NCBI GenBank assembly: GCA_013824045.1
Contig: PNND01000145.1
Location: 1-12,575 of the forward strand
DNA length: 12,575 bases
Reading direction: 5' to 3'
From: Rhodobacter sp.
Lineage (GTDB): Bacteria; Pseudomonadota; Alphaproteobacteria; Rhodobacterales; Rhodobacteraceae
Below, piece by piece: positions 1-6,767 of the stretch; positions within the stretch are counted from its first letter, which is position 1, and every line of letters begins with the position of its first letter. Under the pieces are notes generated by a model, which saw only the letters and a list, made by a program, of their open reading frames with translations, was not told the origin of the DNA and ran no database searches. A program made the translations under genes and the position numbers.

Positions 1-159
1 AATCCCCTCGGCCATCATGGATCGTTTTGCGCTCCGGTTGCAGCCATGCCTTTTGGCCTTGGCGAAGGTGATGATTCTGCTTGCGTTACGGGCGGAGCGG
101 CGGCAATCCTGCACGTGAGTATCTGTATGTGGTGATTTGTTAACGAGGAGGGCTTCGGC
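1..159. other. 5' flank, no supported gene
   Basis: No reading frame here has a convincing start, ribosome-binding site and protein-like composition. The stretch presumably holds the promoter of the OmpA-like gene at 160, but I cannot pick out a persuasive -35/-10 pair. The Shine-Dalgarno GAGGAGGG at 145-152 belongs to that gene. A minus-strand start at CAT 16-18 would leave the window after six codons and cannot be judged. Confidence 0.4.
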
Positions 160-729
160 TTGGTTCGATACTCGATTCGCGCGCTCGTAGGCGCGCTTGG
201 CCTGTTGGTGGCCCTTGGTGTGCCGACAGAGGTTCTTGCCCAATCCCAACCTGAAGTGAAAGGCCGCATCGACTGGGGTGCCTGGATCGATGATGACGGT
301 TGCATGCATTGGTGGGCCGATGGCGGGGTTGAGGGCTACATGGTCCCGCGTCGTGATCCGCACACCGGCAAACCGGTCTGCCTGAAGCGGAACCTGTGTC
401 TTGTCGAAAATACCGACACGCTTTTTGCCACCGACAGCGCCAAGCTGACGGCGCATGGGCGGGCACGGTTGCAGAGCTTCTTCCAGTCTGCCGGGGCCTT
501 TGGCTATGCCATCTATGGCCATACCGACAGCCGCGCCTCGGATGAATACAACATCCGCCTGTCGCAGCGCCGCGCAGCAGCGGTGGCGGATGTGGCGCGG
601 TCGGTCGGGGCGCCGGTGGAACGCCAGCTTGGCTATGGCGAGCGGCAGCCGCGTGCGACCAACGCAACGGCGGAAGGCATGCAGCAGAACCGCCGTGTGG
701 AAGTGGTCTGCTACACATGGGGTCGGTAA
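160..729 (+). CDS. Exported OmpA-family peptidoglycan-binding protein
   Basis: This 189-residue protein probably anchors to or senses peptidoglycan in the periplasm. Residues 1-27 look like a signal peptide (R3, R7, hydrophobic core 8-21, VLA before Q28). Residues 42-74 form a segment that recurs in the next gene, with D44, D46, G47, C48, W51, D54, E58-Y60, P63-R64, D66-P67, G70, P72 and C74. The OmpA C-terminal domain covers about 85-184. In it, GHTD at 120-123 and LSQRRA at 134-139 place D123 and R138 fifteen residues apart, matching the diaminopimelate-binding Asp/Arg pair known in the family; NRRVEV follows at 177-182. The TTG start is chosen for the strong GAGGAGGG at 145-152, seven bases upstream, and because the signal peptide begins there. 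The cleavable signal lacks a lipobox, so this is not a Pal-type lipoprotein. A lipoprotein gene follows after 14 bases, probably in the same transcript. Confidence 0.88.
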   Translation: MVRYSIRALVGALGLLVALGVPTEVLAQSQPEVKGRIDWGAWIDDDGCMHWWADGGVEGYMVPRRDPHTGKPVCLKRNLCLVENTDTLFATDSAKLTAHGRARLQSFFQSAGAFGYAIYGHTDSRASDEYNIRLSQRRAAAVADVARSVGAPVERQLGYGERQPRATNATAEGMQQNRRVEVVCYTWGR

Positions 730-743
730 TCGTGGGGTCGGTG

Positions 744-1091
744 ATGAAGAATATGGTGATGCCCCGTGCCGGGCTGTTTCTCGTTCTGGGCCTGACGGTT
801 TCCGCTTGCGGTATCCGGCCCTATTCCGGGCCGAATGACGTGATCGCCACCGGATCGGATCGCGGGCTTTTCGACCGCACCGCGCTGGTCAATGGCGAGG
901 CGGCGATTGCCTATGATCCTGATGGTTGCCAGAACTGGATCATCGATGACGGGATCGAAGGCTATTCCAGCCCGCGCTTTGACCCCGTATCGGGGCTGCC
1001 CATCTGCAACAACCGCTATCCGCCGGGAACGGTGCTGGGCGAATACGAAACGCGGTCGGCAGCGCTTGGTGACTGGGTTCCCTCGCACTGA
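744..1091 (+). CDS. Putative small lipoprotein with Cys-pair domain
   Basis: This 115-residue protein matches no family I can name. The N-terminus has basic residues K2 and R8, a hydrophobic stretch (10-19) and a lipobox-like VSAC with C22, so it is probably lipidated and anchored in the periplasm. Residues 56-88 align without gaps to residues 42-74 of the preceding OmpA-like protein: 17 of 33 positions are identical, including DGC (60-62), W65, EGY (72-74), PR (77-78), DP (80-81), G84, P86 and C88. C62 and C88 could form a disulfide. I chose ATG 744, with GGGG at 734-737 six bases upstream. ATG 717 would overlap the upstream gene and put nine extra residues before the signal; ATG 753 or 759 is also possible. 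It probably forms a two-gene unit with the OmpA-like gene, ended by the terminator at 1113-1144. Confidence 0.72.
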   Translation: MKNMVMPRAGLFLVLGLTVSACGIRPYSGPNDVIATGSDRGLFDRTALVNGEAAIAYDPDGCQNWIIDDGIEGYSSPRFDPVSGLPICNNRYPPGTVLGEYETRSAALGDWVPSH

Positions 1092-1112
1092 TAGGACGGA
1101 CGGATGGATCAG

Positions 1113-1144
1113 GGGCCGTGCCGGTGGCGCGGCCCTTTTTCTTT
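1113..1144 (+). terminator. Intrinsic terminator after the lipoprotein gene
   Basis: Arms 1113-1122 and 1126-1135 pair over ten positions (one G-T pair) around the three-base loop 1123-1125, beginning with GGGCCG and ending with CGGCCC. The tract TTTTTCTTT follows at 1136-1144. It lies 21 bases after the lipoprotein stop and separates that unit from phoH. Confidence 0.85.
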
Positions 1145-1154
1145 GGGTGGCCAT

Positions 1155-1182
1155 TTGACTTGGGCGCGCTGTCACGCATCTT
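1155..1182 (+). promoter_or_regulatory. Possible promoter of the phoH operon
   Basis: TTGACT at 1155-1160 is a near-consensus -35 element. CATCTT at 1177-1182, with 16-base spacing, matches the -10 consensus at only three of six positions. The location fits: after the upstream terminator and about 110 bases before phoH. The rest of 1145-1291 shows nothing else I recognise apart from the phoH Shine-Dalgarno. Confidence 0.3.
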
Positions 1183-1291
1183 GCACAATCGTTGGGCAGA
1201 CTGGTGCCGTGGCCTTGATTGAGGCTTGCCTTGTGGCCAAACGCGACACATCATCAAGATATTGGCGAAGCCCCTACAGAAGGAGACCTCC

Positions 1292-2311
1292 TTGGGCATC
1301 AGCGCGCTGACCCCCCCGACCCGTCCTGAAGACGTTGTTGAAACGCTTCTCGAATTTCCGGACAACCGGTTGCTGATAGATCTGTGCGGCGAGTTTGACC
1401 GCAATCTTGCGCAGATCGAACATCAGGTCGGGGTCCATATACTCAGACGCGGCAACAGGTTGGCCGTGATTGGTGAAAAGGGTGCAAGGGATCAGGCGGC
1501 GGGGGTGTTGAGGTCGCTTTATGCCCGGCTGGAATCGGGGCGCGGTGTAGCAGCCGGGGATATCGATGGCGCGATGCGGATGGGCCGCCCCATGCCCGAC
1601 CGTCCGATGGCCGAGGGTGAGCAGATCGAGATGTTCTCTGCCGGCAGCGTGGAACTGCGCACCCGCAAGAAGCCGATCGAACCCCGGACCGAGGCGCAGA
1701 AGGCCTATGTCGCCAATCTGTTTGCCAATGAGCTGGGCTTTGGCATCGGGCCTGCAGGTACGGGCAAGACCTATCTGGCGGTGGCCGTGGGCGTGACGAT
1801 GTTCATCAGCGGTGCGGTGGAAAAGATCATCCTGTCGCGCCCTGCGGTGGAAGCGGGCGAGCGGTTGGGTTTCCTGCCCGGCGACATGAAGGAAAAGGTC
1901 GATCCCTACATGCAGCCGCTTTACGACGCGCTGAATGATTTCCTGCCGCAAAAGCAGGTGCAGAAGCTGATCGAGGAAAAGCGGATCGAGATTGCGCCCT
2001 TGGCCTTTATGCGCGGGCGGACGCTGTCGAATGCTTTTGTGGTGCTGGACGAGGCGCAGAATGCCACGACCATGCAGATGAAGATGTTCCTGACCCGGTT
2101 GGGCGAGGGCAGCCGCATGGTGATCACCGGGGACCGCACGCAGATCGACCTGCCGCGCGGCGTGCCGTCGGGACTTCAGGATGCCGAGCGGATCCTGAAA
2201 GGGGTGAAGGGCGTGACCTTCAACTACTTCACCGCCAAGGATGTGGTGCGGCACCCGCTGGTGGCGCGGATCATCGAGGCCTATGAGGCCGACGAGACCC
2301 CGCAGGCCTGA
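1292..2311 (+). CDS. phoH: PhoH-family ATPase (YbeZ-like)
   Basis: This 339-residue protein is close to E. coli YbeZ in size. PhoH/YbeZ proteins are cytoplasmic ATPases of the P-loop helicase-like group that work with the endoribonuclease YbeY in RNA and ribosome metabolism, and ybeY is the next gene here. An N-terminal KH-like region covers about 20-80. The PhoH ATPase core covers about 125-332, with Walker A GPAGTGKT at 153-160, Walker B VVLDEAQN at 250-257, and the VITGDRTQIDLP stretch at 278-289. The start is TTG 1292, with AAGGAG at 1280-1285 six bases upstream. A TTG at 1226 would add 22 residues without a comparable ribosome-binding site. A 12-bp hairpin begins eight bases after the stop, so expression of phoH may be partly separated from the genes downstream. 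Confidence 0.96.
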   Translation: MGISALTPPTRPEDVVETLLEFPDNRLLIDLCGEFDRNLAQIEHQVGVHILRRGNRLAVIGEKGARDQAAGVLRSLYARLESGRGVAAGDIDGAMRMGRPMPDRPMAEGEQIEMFSAGSVELRTRKKPIEPRTEAQKAYVANLFANELGFGIGPAGTGKTYLAVAVGVTMFISGAVEKIILSRPAVEAGERLGFLPGDMKEKVDPYMQPLYDALNDFLPQKQVQKLIEEKRIEIAPLAFMRGRTLSNAFVVLDEAQNATTMQMKMFLTRLGEGSRMVITGDRTQIDLPRGVPSGLQDAERILKGVKGVTFNYFTAKDVVRHPLVARIIEAYEADETPQA

Positions 2312-2318
2312 AAATTAA

Positions 2319-2353
2319 GCAGCGCGCGGCCATTCTTTGGCGCTGCGCGCTGC
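2319..2353 (+). repeat. Strong hairpin directly after phoH
   Basis: GCAGCGCGC at 2319-2327 is perfectly complementary to GCGCGCTGC at 2345-2353. The stem extends by G2328-T2344, G2329-C2343 and C2330-G2342 to 12 pairs, with an 11-base loop (2331-2341). No T-tract follows, so it is not a canonical intrinsic terminator. It could protect the phoH mRNA 3' end or attenuate transcription into ybeY. Confidence 0.7.
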
Positions 2354-2361
2354 ATCGGCCG

Positions 2362-2412
2362 CCGGGGGCGCTGCCCCCGGACCCCCGGGATATTTTCACA
2401 GAGAAGAAATGG
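2362..2412 (+). repeat. Intergenic GC-hairpin repeat, copy 1
   Basis: CCGGGGGC (2362-2369) pairs with GCCCCCGG (2373-2380) around a GCT loop. A second CCCCCGGG run at 2382-2389 could compete for pairing. A tail follows with GATATTTTCACAGAGAAGAA, at 2389-2408. The same order (GC hairpin, CCCCCG, TATTT, purine-rich AAGA-GAA tail) occurs at 10995-11080 before cmk. I recall similar intergenic elements in Rhodobacterales genomes, but the family assignment is from memory. Confidence 0.65.
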
Positions 2413-2454
2413 CAGGGTTTGCGCTTTTGCCCTGTCGCGGCTAAAGGGCGGCGC

Positions 2455-2973
2455 ATGGAGCCGTTGGTTGATATCGTGATCGAGGATGCGCGCTGGGAGG
2501 CGTTCGGGCTTGAGGCTTTGGCCGAACGGGCCTGCCGCGCGACGCTGGTGCATCTGGGATTAGGGCCCAAGGGGTTCTCGGTGGTGGTGATGGGCTGCGA
2601 TGATGCGCGGATCGCGGCCTTGAACGCCGATTTCCGGGGTAAGCCGCAACCCACAAATGTGCTGTCATGGCCATCCGAAGAGCGAGCTGCCGAGGTGGCC
2701 GGGGAGGCGCCCGATTTGCCGGAACCGGGCGATGCGGGTGACCCAGAGGAACTGGGCGATATGGCCCTGGCATGGGAAACCTGTGCAGCCGAAGCGGTGG
2801 ATCAGGGCAAGCCGATGGCCGTTCATGTGACACATCTGATCGTTCATGGAATGTTGCATTGTCTGGGCTATGATCACATCGATGACGCAGATGCAGAATT
2901 GATGGAAGGGTGCGAGGTGGAGATACTTGCCAGCCTTGGCCTTTCCGACCCATACTTGGCAGGTCCCGCATGA
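2455..2973 (+). CDS. ybeY: Endoribonuclease YbeY (16S rRNA maturation)
   Basis: YbeY is a zinc-dependent single-strand RNase for 16S rRNA 3'-end maturation and ribosome quality control. The zinc motif is present as HGMLHCLGYDH at residues 131-141, giving ligands H131, H135 and H141. The conserved RGKPQPTNVLSWP stretch is at 61-73. The product is 172 residues, slightly longer than E. coli YbeY (155); the extra length is mainly an acidic/proline-rich insert around 78-100. ATG 2455 is preceded by AAAGGG at 2443-2448. A GTG- or TTG-type start further up would add about 12 residues that do not look like family sequence. It is the second gene of phoH-ybeY-corC-lnt, and the gap to corC is only 24 bases. 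Confidence 0.96.
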   Translation: MEPLVDIVIEDARWEAFGLEALAERACRATLVHLGLGPKGFSVVVMGCDDARIAALNADFRGKPQPTNVLSWPSEERAAEVAGEAPDLPEPGDAGDPEELGDMALAWETCAAEAVDQGKPMAVHVTHLIVHGMLHCLGYDHIDDADAELMEGCEVEILASLGLSDPYLAGPA

Positions 2974-2997
2974 CGGGTCGTTTTGGAAGAAGGACAG

Positions 2998-3924
2998 ATG
3001 GGCAGTAGCACCGACGGGTCTAATGCGGCGCAAAGCGCGCAGGGATCGACCCATGAAGACGGATCAGTGCGCGCACAGCGCGGCTTTTTTGGGCGTATAT
3101 TGAACGCCTTTTCCCCTTCGGCAGATACAGGCAGGTTAGACGGCGGCGACGCCGCATCGACCGCGCAGCCTGCGGCGGGACCGGGGGGTGGTTTGCCGGG
3201 TATCGGCAATCTGCGCAGGCTGCGCGTCGATGACGTGGCCGTGCCCAAAGTCGAAATCGTGGCGGTGCCGCTGGACATTGGCAAGGATGACCTTGTCGAG
3301 GTGTTCCGCGAGCATGGATTCAGCCGGGTTCCGGTCTACAAGGGAACGCTGGATCATCCGCAGGGCTTGGTGCTGCTCAAGGATCTGGCGCTGCAGCAGG
3401 GATTCGGGGCGGCGGGGCGGTTCTCGCTGAAGAAGATGCTGCGCCCGGTGCTGTTTGCGCCGCCTTCCATGCCTATCGGCGTGCTGCTGCAGAAGATGCA
3501 GCGCGAGCGGGTGCATATGGCGCTGGTGATCGATGAATATGGCGGGGTGGATGGTCTGGTGACCATCGAGGACTTGATCGAGACGGTGATCGGCGAGATC
3601 GAGGATGAGCATGACGAGGAGGAGGGCGCGCTCTGGAAGGAAGAGCGTCCCGGCGTCTTTGTCGCCATGGCCAACACGCCGTTGGGAGAGATCGAAAGCG
3701 CAACCGGCCTGCAGCTGCGCCATGACGAGGATGACGAAGAGATCGACACCTTGGGCGGGATCGTCTTTTTGCGCACCGGGCGGGTGCCGCTGCGGGGCGA
3801 GATCGTGCCGCATGAAAGCGGGGCCGAGTTCGAGGTGATCGACGCCGATCCGCGCCGGATCAAGCGGGTGCGAATCCGTTTGCCGGAGGTTGTGGCCCAG
3901 CAAGAGAAGGTGGCCGTCGGGTGA
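2998..3924 (+). CDS. corC: CorC/HlyC-family CBS-domain protein
   Basis: This 308-residue soluble protein has the CorC (TlyC/hemolysin C) layout: a variable polar N-terminus (1-70), two CBS domains (about 80-138 and 145-200, the second ending in DEYGGVDGLVTIEDLIETVIGE), and a C-terminal CorC_HlyC domain (about 210-297). It lacks the DUF21 membrane domain of larger relatives. The family has been linked to magnesium/cobalt efflux and ion homeostasis; 'hemolysin' labels are historical. ATG 2998 has AAGGA at 2990-2994, only three bases away, which is close. TTG 2983 would add five residues. The stop TGA overlaps the GTG start of lnt in GTGA (3921-3924), which suggests translational coupling. Confidence 0.93.
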   Translation: MGSSTDGSNAAQSAQGSTHEDGSVRAQRGFFGRILNAFSPSADTGRLDGGDAASTAQPAAGPGGGLPGIGNLRRLRVDDVAVPKVEIVAVPLDIGKDDLVEVFREHGFSRVPVYKGTLDHPQGLVLLKDLALQQGFGAAGRFSLKKMLRPVLFAPPSMPIGVLLQKMQRERVHMALVIDEYGGVDGLVTIEDLIETVIGEIEDEHDEEEGALWKEERPGVFVAMANTPLGEIESATGLQLRHDEDDEEIDTLGGIVFLRTGRVPLRGEIVPHESGAEFEVIDADPRRIKRVRIRLPEVVAQQEKVAVG

Positions 3925-5411
3925 TCAGGGCGCTGTGCCGGAGGGCCGTGGCGGGCTGGCCCGGCGCGCGCCCTGTGGCCGGTGTGGCCCTGGTGGGTGC
4001 CGTGATGGCGAGCGGGCAGGCACCGCTGGGATGGTGGTGGCTGTCCCTGCCGGCGCTGGCGCTGTTTCTGCATCTTTTGGCCAGCGCGCCGCGCGGGCGG
4101 GGCTGGCTGGCATGGTTCGGGGGCGCGGGCTATTTTGCGGCGGCGCTGGCCTGGATCGTCGAGCCGTTCCTCATCGCGCCCGAGGTTTACGGCTGGATGG
4201 CGCCTTTTGCCGTGGTGTTCCTCTCCTTTGGGCTGGCGCTGTTCTGGGCGGTGGCGTCGCTGGGTGCGCGGGGTCGGTTTCCGCTGATCGGGCTGGCGCT
4301 GGGGCTGACGCTGGTGGAACTGGCGCGGGGCTATGTGCTGACGGGGTTTCCCTGGGCGATGATCGGGCATGTGTGGATCGGTCATGCGCCCGCGCAGGTG
4401 GCGGCGCTGATCGGGCCGTCGGGGTTGACGCTATTTACGCTGCTGGTGGCTGCATTGTTGGCGCAGCGGCGGGTGGTGCCGATGGCGCTGGCGGTGGGGC
4501 TGGTGGCGGCGGGGTTTGGGTTCGGGATGTGGCGCGAAGCGCAGCCGGAGCCTGCGCCGCGCATGGCCATGCTGCGGCTGGTGCAGCCCAATGCCGAGCA
4601 GGGGTTGAAATGGGACCCCGATCAGGCGCGGCTGTTCTTTGACCGGCAATTGTCCTTTACCGCCGCCGGGTCGCGGCCTGATCTGGTGATCTGGCCGGAA
4701 ACGGCGGTGCCCTATCTTCTGGAAGAAAACCCCGTTGTGGGCGAGTTGATCGCCCAGGCTGGTCGGGGCAGTCCGGTTGCGGTGGGCGTGCAGCGGGTGG
4801 AGGGGCGGCAATTCTGGAACAGCCTTGCCGTGATCGGGTCAGGGGGGCGGGTGAGCGCCAATTACGACAAGCATCATCTGGTGCCGTTCGGCGAATACAT
4901 CCCCTTTGGCGATGTGATGTATGACTGGTTCGGGCTGGTGGCTTTTGCGGCACAGCAGGGGAACGGCTATTCGCCCGGACCCGGCCCTGCGGTGCTGGAT
5001 CTGGGCGGAAACCTTGGCAAGGCGCTGCCGCTGATCTGTTACGAGGCGATCTTTCCGCAGGATCTGCGCGCCGCGCCGGAGCGGGCGGACTGGATTTTGC
5101 AGATCACCAATGATGCGTGGTTCGGCACGTGGTCGGGGCCGTTCCAGCATCTGGCACAGGCGCAGTTGCGGGCAATCGAGCAAGGGTTGCCGCTGGTGCG
5201 GGTGGCCAATACCGGGGTGACTGCGGTGATCGATGCGCGCGGGCGGATTGTGGACAGCCTGCCGATGGGCGAGGCGGGATATCTCGATGCGCGCCTGCCG
5301 GGTGCCTTGCCGCCCCCCCCTTATGCCCGCTGGGGCGAAGGGCCGGTGCTCATGTTGCTCATGGGCCTAGCGCTTGGGCTATGGATTGCCCGCCGTCGGA
5401 CATCTGCTTGA
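3921..5411 (+). CDS. lnt: Apolipoprotein N-acyltransferase
   Basis: Lnt is the inner-membrane enzyme that adds the third acyl chain to the N-terminal cysteine of diacylated lipoproteins. The protein has 496 residues (E. coli Lnt has 512). Several hydrophobic helices fill about 18-205, followed by a periplasmic nitrilase-like domain (about 215-458) and a final membrane helix near 474-490. The catalytic Glu-Lys-Cys triad is visible: E260 in WPETAVP, K317 in YDKHHLVPFGEY, and C373 in LICYEAIFP. The start is GTG 3921, overlapping the corC stop by four bases. The lipoprotein predicted at 744-1091 would be a substrate of the general pathway; no specific link is implied. Many GGG, CGG and CTG codons contrast with the C-ending codons of metK. 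Confidence 0.97.
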   Translation: MIRALCRRAVAGWPGARPVAGVALVGAVMASGQAPLGWWWLSLPALALFLHLLASAPRGRGWLAWFGGAGYFAAALAWIVEPFLIAPEVYGWMAPFAVVFLSFGLALFWAVASLGARGRFPLIGLALGLTLVELARGYVLTGFPWAMIGHVWIGHAPAQVAALIGPSGLTLFTLLVAALLAQRRVVPMALAVGLVAAGFGFGMWREAQPEPAPRMAMLRLVQPNAEQGLKWDPDQARLFFDRQLSFTAAGSRPDLVIWPETAVPYLLEENPVVGELIAQAGRGSPVAVGVQRVEGRQFWNSLAVIGSGGRVSANYDKHHLVPFGEYIPFGDVMYDWFGLVAFAAQQGNGYSPGPGPAVLDLGGNLGKALPLICYEAIFPQDLRAAPERADWILQITNDAWFGTWSGPFQHLAQAQLRAIEQGLPLVRVANTGVTAVIDARGRIVDSLPMGEAGYLDARLPGALPPPPYARWGEGPVLMLLMGLALGLWIARRRTSA

Positions 5412-5436
5412 CGCGGACAGGGGGCGGGGCTAGTGA
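5408..5436 (+). promoter_or_regulatory. Possible metK promoter overlapping the lnt stop
   Basis: TTGACG at 5408-5413 matches five of six -35 consensus bases and contains the lnt TGA. TAGTGA at 5431-5436, with 17-base spacing, is a poor -10 match (T and A only). A start about seven bases later would fall near 5443, just before the riboswitch stem at 5447, and this geometry is the main support. Confidence 0.35.
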
Positions 5437-5446
5437 GGCGACTTAA

Positions 5447-5493
5447 CCGCTACAACGGCTTCCTGGCGTGGCGGGGATAACCCAATGGAGCAC
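5447..5493 (+). promoter_or_regulatory. SAM/SAH riboswitch in the metK leader
   Basis: The core AACGGCUUCCUGGCGUG and the later AAUGGAGCAC match the SAM/SAH riboswitch consensus as I know it. Stem P1 pairs 5447-5453 (CCGCUAC) with 5468-5474 (GUGGCGG), seven pairs including one G-U. GCUUCC at 5458-5463 can form the pseudoknot with GGAGC at 5487-5491. GGG/CCC (5474-5476 with 5481-5483) could form an additional small hairpin around AUAA. GGAG at 5487-5490 is also the metK Shine-Dalgarno, eight bases before ATG 5499. Ligand-stabilised pairing should therefore hide the ribosome-binding site and reduce MetK synthesis when SAM (or SAH) is high. The class is known from Rhodobacterales upstream of metK. 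Confidence 0.93.
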
Positions 5494-5498
5494 TTCCC

Positions 5499-6668
5499 AT
5501 GACCCGTAAGAACTATGTGTTTACCTCCGAGTCCGTGTCGGAGGGGCATCCCGACAAGGTGTGCGACCGCATTTCCGATGCTGTCCTTGATGCCTTCCTG
5601 TCGGAAGAACCCAATGCCCGTGTTGCCTGTGAAACCTTTGCCACGACCAATACGGTCGTCGTGGGCGGGGAAGTCGGATTGTCCACCGAGGCGGCCACCA
5701 AGGCCATGCTTGGCCGTGTCGAAGCCATTGTGCGCGATTGCGTCAAGGATATCGGCTACGAGCAGGACAAGTTCCACTGGAACACCCTGAAAGTGCACAA
5801 TTTCCTGCATGAGCAATCGGCCCATATCGCGCAAGGCGTGGACCGGGACGGTGCAGGCGATCAGGGCATCATGTTCGGCTATGCCTGCCGCGAGACGCCG
5901 GAACTGATGCCGGCGCCGATCCAGTATTCCCACGCCATCCTGCGCCGTCTGGCAGAGGTGCGGAAATCGGGCAAGGAACCGACGCTGGGGCCGGATGCCA
6001 AGTCGCAGCTTTCGCTGCGCTATGAGGATGGCAAGCCGGTCGAGGTGACGTCGATCGTGCTGTCCACCCAGCATCTGGATGAGGCGCAGACGAGCGACGA
6101 CATCCGCGCCATCGTGGAGCCCTATATCCGTGAAATCCTGCCGAATGGCTGGATCACCGGGAACACCGAATGGTGGGTCAACCCGACGGGCAAGTTCGTG
6201 ATCGGTGGCCCCGATGGTGATGCGGGCCTCACAGGGCGCAAGATCATCGTGGATACCTATGGTGGCGCGGCCCCTCATGGCGGCGGCGCGTTTTCGGGGA
6301 AAGACCCGACCAAGGTGGACCGTTCGGCCGCCTATGCTGCGCGCTATCTGGCCAAGAACGTGGTGGCTGCTGGGCTGGCGGATCGCTGCACACTGCAGGT
6401 GTCCTATGCCATTGGGGTAGCGAAACCCCTGTCGATCTATGTCGACACGCATGGAACCGGGGCAGTCGATGAGGCGACCATCGAACGCGCCGTGGCCGAA
6501 TGCATGGACCTGACGCCGCGCGGCATCCGCACGCATCTGGGCCTGAACAAGCCGATTTATGCGCGCACCTCGGCCTATGGCCATTTCGGGCGCGATGCGA
6601 CGGCGGATGGCGGGTTCAGCTGGGAAAAGACCGATCTGGTCGAGGCGCTGAAAGCGGCGGTGAAGTAA
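5499..6668 (+). CDS. metK: S-adenosylmethionine synthetase
   Basis: MetK makes S-adenosylmethionine from methionine and ATP, releasing phosphate and pyrophosphate in the cytoplasm. The protein has 389 residues (E. coli MetK has 384). Signatures are [18 protein letters not shown] from residue 15 with H17 and D19, the hexapeptide GAGDQG at 118-123, and the glycine-rich phosphate-binding [16 protein letters not shown] at 261-276 with K268 and K272. The ATG lies eight bases after GGAG, which is part of the SAM/SAH riboswitch, so translation is probably feedback-controlled. The gene follows lnt by 87 bases and ends in its own intrinsic terminator. Its C-ending codon preference suggests high expression. 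Confidence 0.99.
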   Translation: MTRKNYVFTSESVSEGHPDKVCDRISDAVLDAFLSEEPNARVACETFATTNTVVVGGEVGLSTEAATKAMLGRVEAIVRDCVKDIGYEQDKFHWNTLKVHNFLHEQSAHIAQGVDRDGAGDQGIMFGYACRETPELMPAPIQYSHAILRRLAEVRKSGKEPTLGPDAKSQLSLRYEDGKPVEVTSIVLSTQHLDEAQTSDDIRAIVEPYIREILPNGWITGNTEWWVNPTGKFVIGGPDGDAGLTGRKIIVDTYGGAAPHGGGAFSGKDPTKVDRSAAYAARYLAKNVVAAGLADRCTLQVSYAIGVAKPLSIYVDTHGTGAVDEATIERAVAECMDLTPRGIRTHLGLNKPIYARTSAYGHFGRDATADGGFSWEKTDLVEALKAAVK

Positions 6669-6689
6669 TCATCCGCAAGGGATGACGAG

Positions 6690-6726
6690 GGGGCGCGCGG
6701 GTTGACCTGCGCGCCCCTTGTTGTTT
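6690..6726 (+). terminator. Intrinsic terminator after metK
   Basis: GGGGCGCGC at 6690-6698 pairs perfectly with GCGCGCCCC at 6709-6717. GGG 6699-6701 and CCT 6706-6708 extend the stem to 12 pairs, one of them G-T, around a TTGA loop. TTGTTGTTT follows at 6718-6726. It begins 22 bases after the metK stop. Confidence 0.88.
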
Positions 6727-6767
6727 GCGCCGCAAGAATGCGGCTCTGCACAAGAGGAGACAGTTGG

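Noticed and set aside
1..18. Possible divergent gene start on the minus strand (CAT at 16-18)
   Set aside because: Only six codons are inside the window and the nearest GGAG is about 13 bases away, so it cannot be supported.
1226..1291. Upstream TTG start of phoH at 1226
   Set aside because: TTG 1292 has AAGGAG at ideal spacing, and the resulting 339-residue length matches the family.
3890..4642. A 250-codon glycine/alanine-rich plus-strand frame overlapping corC and lnt
   Set aside because: It is an out-of-frame reading of lnt, which has the catalytic triad and membrane helices; the Gly/Ala/Cys-rich translation is typical of a shadow frame.
5430..6584. A 384-codon minus-strand reading frame opposite metK, and similar long antisense frames at 1274-2254 and 7379-8488
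   Set aside because: They lie opposite well-supported genes with clear motifs and are expected in high-GC DNA. Their translations are rich in His, Arg and Pro and show no domain.
6702..6767. TTG start at 6702 for the VOC gene, or TTGACC at 6702-6707 as its -35 element
   Set aside because: Both fall in the loop of the metK terminator. The extra 22 residues do not look like the family, and no -10 element lies at a suitable distance.
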